From Carallia brachiata (lineage: Eukaryota; Streptophyta; Magnoliopsida; Malpighiales; Rhizophoraceae): DNA of 64,000 nt. Both the position numbers and the translations under genes were made by a program. Below the pieces are notes generated by a model. That model was not told where the DNA came from, ran no database searches, and was given only the letters and a program-made list of their open reading frames with translations. Shown here one piece after another: positions 59,901 to 64,000 of this stretch (within the stretch, counting starts at the first letter, position 1; every line of letters starts with the position of its first letter). The stretch spans positions 3,986,735 to 4,050,734 of the forward strand of contig JADCRB010000010.1 in assembly GCA_021464245.1 (NCBI GenBank). Direction: 5' to 3'.

Positions 59901-61283
59901 CCTCAGGATGCCCTTATGGCTGGATTTTTATTGTCTCAATATTGATTATGTTTCTAGTTAATTGAATCCGGGCACACATTTGAAACTTTCAGTTTTTGAG
60001 ATAACTCCAACTCTAAAGACACTCCAGTATTATTTATCCTAACTTTGGTTCGTCATGGGCCTTGTTATTATCCCTTCTAAATTCAGTTGGAAAGGAAAAA
60101 TGAAATAAAATAAAAGCCCCGAGTAACCAAATGAAGCAGTGACCGGTCACTGTTCATAAAGATGGCGGATCACACCCAAATAGTGGCATCTTATATGACC
60201 CGACTCACGTAATCCTTTTTTTTTTAAAAATTTTATTAAGACAGACCCGACTCATCCGCCGAAAGACGGGCATCTCGGACGAACAGCGGCGGTTCGATGC
60301 CGAACGGCCCCAGATTTTACGCTGATACGAGAAACATGGATGACTTTTTCCAGTTCCAAGTATCTCAGCAACAACTTAAAAGTAGATCGACATAAACTGA
60401 TCAACCTAAGGCCGTCGGACAAAAAAAAAATTTGGGAAAAACTAAGTGGTCGGGAAATGCCGACGCCACGGGATGGTGGGGTCCATGAGTTCAAACAATA
60501 TTTCACCTTTTTATTACCAAAAAAAAGTTACATTTTCTGAAAAGAAAAAAAAAAATTCTACAATACTATTTAAATATAATTAATTAAATTTTATATATAA
60601 AAAAATTATAATATTACTTTTTTTTCTTTTACTTGTACTTAAAATTTAAAACAGTTACAAATTAGATACAATCTATTCCATTCGAATAATTTTTTAAATA
60701 AAAATTATTCGGATAATTTTTTATCGGAAAAGGTAAGAATGCTCTTTTATTATTTCAAACGTCAACAAGCCAAAAGTTAAAAATAAAAAATAAAAATTAA
60801 AAATTGGTGTTCCGTTCTCTGTCCAGTGTCCAGCAATCCCGTTTATGTAACAGCACTCAAAAAAATAAAAAAACATGGAGAATAAAATTCATTCTGATTT
60901 CGATCATAAGATAGACGATGACTGAAACTATACCGTTTACTTAATGTTTAATTTAAAAAAAAACATTATTCACTGCCAAACTCAATCGAAAGGGGACAAA
61001 ACTAGAATAGAAAGAAGTAGTAATAAATATTCAGTTTTGTTTTTTTTCTCACAGCTGCGTAGTTGGAGCTTACCGTACTACCAAGTCCGACGGAGCGCTT
61101 GTTTAGAGCGGAGGCCAGTCGACGGCAGCGCTGGTAGGTTTCTCCCCACGTGTACCGGACGGATCCATGGACCATCGACGCTCTCGTCGGGTGCACCGTC
61201 GCCGCTCTATCCAGAAACCATAGCGGCGTCAACGCCGTGTAGTTCGCCGCGTTCTTTGGCAGATCATCAATGTCTCTCCCCAT
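56962..61283 (-). CDS. AAE7: Peroxisomal acyl-activating enzyme, AAE7/ACN1 (acetate-CoA ligase) type, with frameshift before the PTS1
   Basis: Three exons: 61074-61283, 58158-58745 and 57856 down to 56962 (the written frame runs to 56903). The start MGRDIDDLPKNAANYTALTP is chosen over an upstream in-frame Met that reads through a TC repeat. Adenylation motifs are in order: YTSGTTASPKGVV (nucleotide loop), YGLSETYGP, FHSGDLGVKHPDNYIEIKDR, IISGGENISSVEVE and PKTATGKIQKHVLR with the catalytic Lys. AAE7 activates acetate in peroxisomes so that it can enter the glyoxylate cycle. After KHVLR the written frame runs into QSKRDGTCEEEQVI, while the adjacent frame reads KEMGPVKRSKL and stops at 56962-56964. 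SKL is a canonical peroxisomal signal, so a net shift of one base (two missing or one extra) lies near 56995-57010. Expected length is about 564 residues. Confidence 0.92.
56995..57010 (-). other. Frameshift site at the AAE7 C-terminus
   Basis: The coding strand reads CTAAGGCAAAGCAAAAGAG. Family members have LRAKAKEMGPV here, which would need two more G bases (AGG GCA AAG GCA). Removing one A from the A4 run also restores the frame but leaves one residue fewer. Confidence 0.8.
59521..59694. repeat. Two-copy 87-bp tandem repeat in AAE7 intron 1
   Basis: TTCTTTTCATAAAAGGAAAC starts two nearly identical consecutive 87-base units (59521 and 59608). A more diverged relative (TCTACTTTAGAGTTTAGACC) lies just upstream near 59437. 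Confidence 0.85.
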
Positions 61284-61290
61284 CTCCGCC

Positions 61291-61310
61291 TCTCTCTCTC
61301 TCTCTCTCTC
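61291..61310. repeat. (TC)n microsatellite in the AAE7 5' UTR
   Basis: A pure TC run on the plus strand immediately upstream of the minus-strand ATG, so the transcript leader carries (GA)10. Confidence 0.85.
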
Positions 61311-61329
61311 ACTTTGCAGGAGAAACACG

Positions 61330-63896
61330 CACTCGGATACAACTCCGTAAGTGCTAATCCATTTTTTTCTGTATTATATAGTCACGGCAGCTACTAGGTG
61401 TTACGGCCACGCTTGCTTATCGTGCCACGTGATTCCCAGTGTCGTTCCGGGACAAGCCCAGTCTTTTAATTTTTTTTCTTTTTTTGGGTAAAAAAAATAT
61501 CTCAAGATAAGCTAAATTCAGACCACGCAAATTATTGAATGTGCAGCATACAATTAATTTTAATTTTATTTTTTAAAATTAATATATTTTTTATTATTTA
61601 ATAATTTAAATTTTACGTGTTAATTTTATATTTATTATTATATCTATAAAATTTTCTCTTAATAAATAGAGCCTACTTGTCATTTTTCCCTCAATGAATA
61701 GGGCCTCATTTATAATTTATCCAAATTTTATGGTATATTTGGTTCGTGAGAATTTGATGAGAAAAAAATTAAAAATTTTTGATTAAAAAGATCTTATTAT
61801 TATTTTATTATTTTTATAATTTTTTTAATTAATTTAAACAATTAATTTTTATTTTTCTCTCACAAATTACTATTTATTTTCTTTTTCTTATTTTATTTCT
61901 CACAACTTTTCTCATTAATTCAAATAACTATATTTTCTCACTATTTTTTTTCTTATAACTTTTTAACAATCTAAACACAATATTAATTCAACATTTCACT
62001 GCGTCTTAAAAATCTAAAAATCACAAAATTTGAAAGGATGGTTACTTGTGAATTTACTGACACTAAGCATTTAATTAATTTAAACTCACAAGTAACGAAT
62101 CATATATTCACAATCAATTAGATTTGAAACGATCACAATATGATACGATCGTTACTTGTGAATTTGAAACTGTCAATAGGAATTTGATTTGAATATAAAA
62201 ATCAAACAAATCTGCTTATATCTTAAGTATCGAACCCACACGGTTAATCCTTATGTTTAAGCGTTTAATTAATTTAAATAGTAATTACAGTCCACGGAAG
62301 TGATTGCTAGGGCCTAAGTGCTCGTCTCATATAATTTAAATTAAATTAACGAAAGTCAAAGAAAGTTAGCGTCGTTTAACAATCATGCCAATGTTAATCG
62401 ATTTTTTTCATTTATTTTTAAATTATTTCTTGGATTGATTGAACAAGGACGATAATGGAAACAAGGCCCTGTGGTAGTTTATGATCTCTCTTTTTCTACC
62501 CAGTAGTTTACTGACCAGATACATCGGACCACAAATTTAAAGGCAACTTTTTTTGGGATGAGAATGCATATTTTTACTGGCCAAAAAAAAAAAAAAGAAA
62601 GCATATTTTTGAGTTGTTACCTGTCTACATCGTAGCCTGTACTATTAAGATGCATCGATTTTTTTTTGGCACATCCATCAAGTATTGTTTAAAAGCACAG
62701 TGAATTGAAAACTTATATATTTAAAAAATTATTTTATTTGAAAAAAAATAAATAATTATGGGTGGTACTCTTTAAATCTGTTTAGCAGTGGCAGGCAGAG
62801 CCACTTGGGAATTGCTCGCACTGCATTTTACGAAATTTAGTAATTAAAGTGAAAATTTTAAGGTATTTTATTTAAATTCCATTTTCATCTTACTGAAAAA
62901 TGACGTTTACCCCACTAAATTTTCACTTTTGTTTCTATTGAAATAATAATTTTATATCTCCTATTTAAAAATTAAAGACTAAAAATATTATTTTTTACTG
63001 ATAAAATATGAGGTACAAATATTCTATAAATTTCAATTTTGAATTTCTTCTTGTCAATTTATACATAACTACTTGCATGCCTTTTATTCATAAAAAAATT
63101 GATTTTTTTAGTCCAGTTATATAAATAAGTGACACTAAAAATTAATTTTAAAACTTGTATTAACGTGAATTTAAATAATGATAAAATTAATAGTTTAAAT
63201 TTAAAAATAATTTATTTAAATTTTATTTACATATTTATTAACAAACTTGTTTCGTGTGTATAGGGTAGGTTAGCTCATTTTCAAACTATAATTATATATT
63301 TATTATTATATATTGAAATTTAACAATTCATTAATAAATTACAAGTTCGGTTATATAAAAAGTTATGCTTAATTTTTTTACTAAATGAACTTTAATTTAA
63401 ATTATTTGAATTCGACTCCTTTGATTTGTGATTTGTTAGTTAAATATACCAATATCAAATCTTAATTTTAACATAATTTATTGAAATAAATTAAAATTAA
63501 ATATGTCAAAACTCAATTAAAACTGACTTATTTATAATTCATATGTTGTTGTTCTCACCAATCATATTTTTTGGTTTCGCCACTGTCTCTTAGAAAATAT
63601 TATGTTGGATCACAATACAAAATAAGTCGATCTATTATACTGAACTATAAAGAAACAAACTTCACAAATCAATAAGTATAAACAAACCATTCACCACTAT
63701 GCAAGATCGACGGACATATATTCACACTACTTCACAAAAACTTAAACCGATAATTTTCTACACTGTGACAAACTCGTGTACTATATCAACCATACAAGCG
63801 GTAATTTTTTTAAAAAAATAACTATGAGAACCAAATTGCCAAAGGCAACGTTAATTACCCAAGAAATAGTCTATGCACGAAAAGTTTTGAATGTAC
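61330..63896. other. AT-rich intergenic DNA with short inverted repeats, no gene seen
   Basis: A GTTACTTGTGA word at 62041 is mirrored by TCACAAGTAAC near 62087 and repeated directly near 62151, suggesting a decayed inverted-repeat element. The rest is low-complexity A/T. Confidence 0.4.
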
Positions 63897-64000
63897 CTTA
63901 GCAAGTGCGATTGTCTCACCCTCGGGAAAAAACAAAGTCATGTTGTTGGGGTCACCGTTGGAAGAAAACGAAACACCATTTTTGGAAGAAAACAAAACAC
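63897..64000 (-). CDS. Possible partial exon running off the window end
   Basis: On the minus strand one frame stays open from the window edge to a GT donor (GCTAAG|GTACAT). It reads in part NGDPNNMTLFFPEGETIALA. About 34 codons are visible. The composition is less AT-biased than the flank. I do not recognise the family, and it may be chance. Confidence 0.25.

Noticed and set aside
1..64000. Bacterial-type systems, CRISPR arrays, phage or viral integration
   Set aside because: No repeat-spacer pattern, no prokaryotic operon structure and no recognisable viral or retroviral protein were seen. All identified genes are spliced or PPR-type plant nuclear genes.

Overview
This is a stretch of plant nuclear DNA, almost certainly from a eudicot. 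It has spliced genes with GT-AG introns in AT-rich surroundings, many poly-A/T runs and GA/TC microsatellites, short non-autonomous transposons, and proteins that closely match Arabidopsis families. The genus cannot be named from the sequence. There is no bacterial, phage, plasmid or CRISPR content and no complete tRNA or rRNA gene.

Layout, left to right. 1-2.9 kb is repeats, including a hAT-type element with target-site duplications and a GC-richer island. 3.3-4.7 kb (-) is a DUF1218 membrane protein. 7.0 kb (+) is a small unknown ORF. 9.3-12.1 kb (+) is a truncated TRM/LONGIFOLIA-like DUF4378 gene. 12.9-18.3 kb (-) is an R2R3-MYB of the flavonol (subgroup 7) type with a hAT MITE in its large second intron. 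22.6-27.8 kb (-) is an intact 14-exon AMSH3-type deubiquitinase. 29.9-31.8 kb (-) is a decayed TRICHOME BIREFRINGENCE-LIKE gene. 32.8-33.7 kb (-) is a DUF7731 secreted or anchored protein. 36.0-38.2 kb (-) is an intronless PPR protein of the PPR40 type. 39.1-41.4 kb (-) is a plant endosulfine. 45.0-51.4 kb (-) is a GH3 beta-xylosidase of the BXL1 type with a frameshift. 57.0-61.3 kb (-) is a peroxisomal acyl-activating enzyme of the AAE7 type with a frameshift just before its PTS1. The last 100 bases hold a possible partial exon.

These are independent plant genes, not an operon. Themes are the cell wall (DUF1218, TBL, BXL), flavonoid control (MYB) and organelle metabolism (PPR40, AAE7). Gene order recalls Arabidopsis: MYB111, TBL4 and BXL1 lie close together at At5g49330-At5g49360, and PPR40 and AAE7 at At3g16890/At3g16910. 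This is from memory and was not searched.

The most useful caution is that three otherwise well-preserved genes (BXL, AAE7, TBL) each carry one small indel at a short homopolymer. This suggests either local pseudogenisation or uncorrected long-read errors. I found no convincing novel biological system. Exon coordinates were read by eye; most junctions are supported by continuous reading phase.
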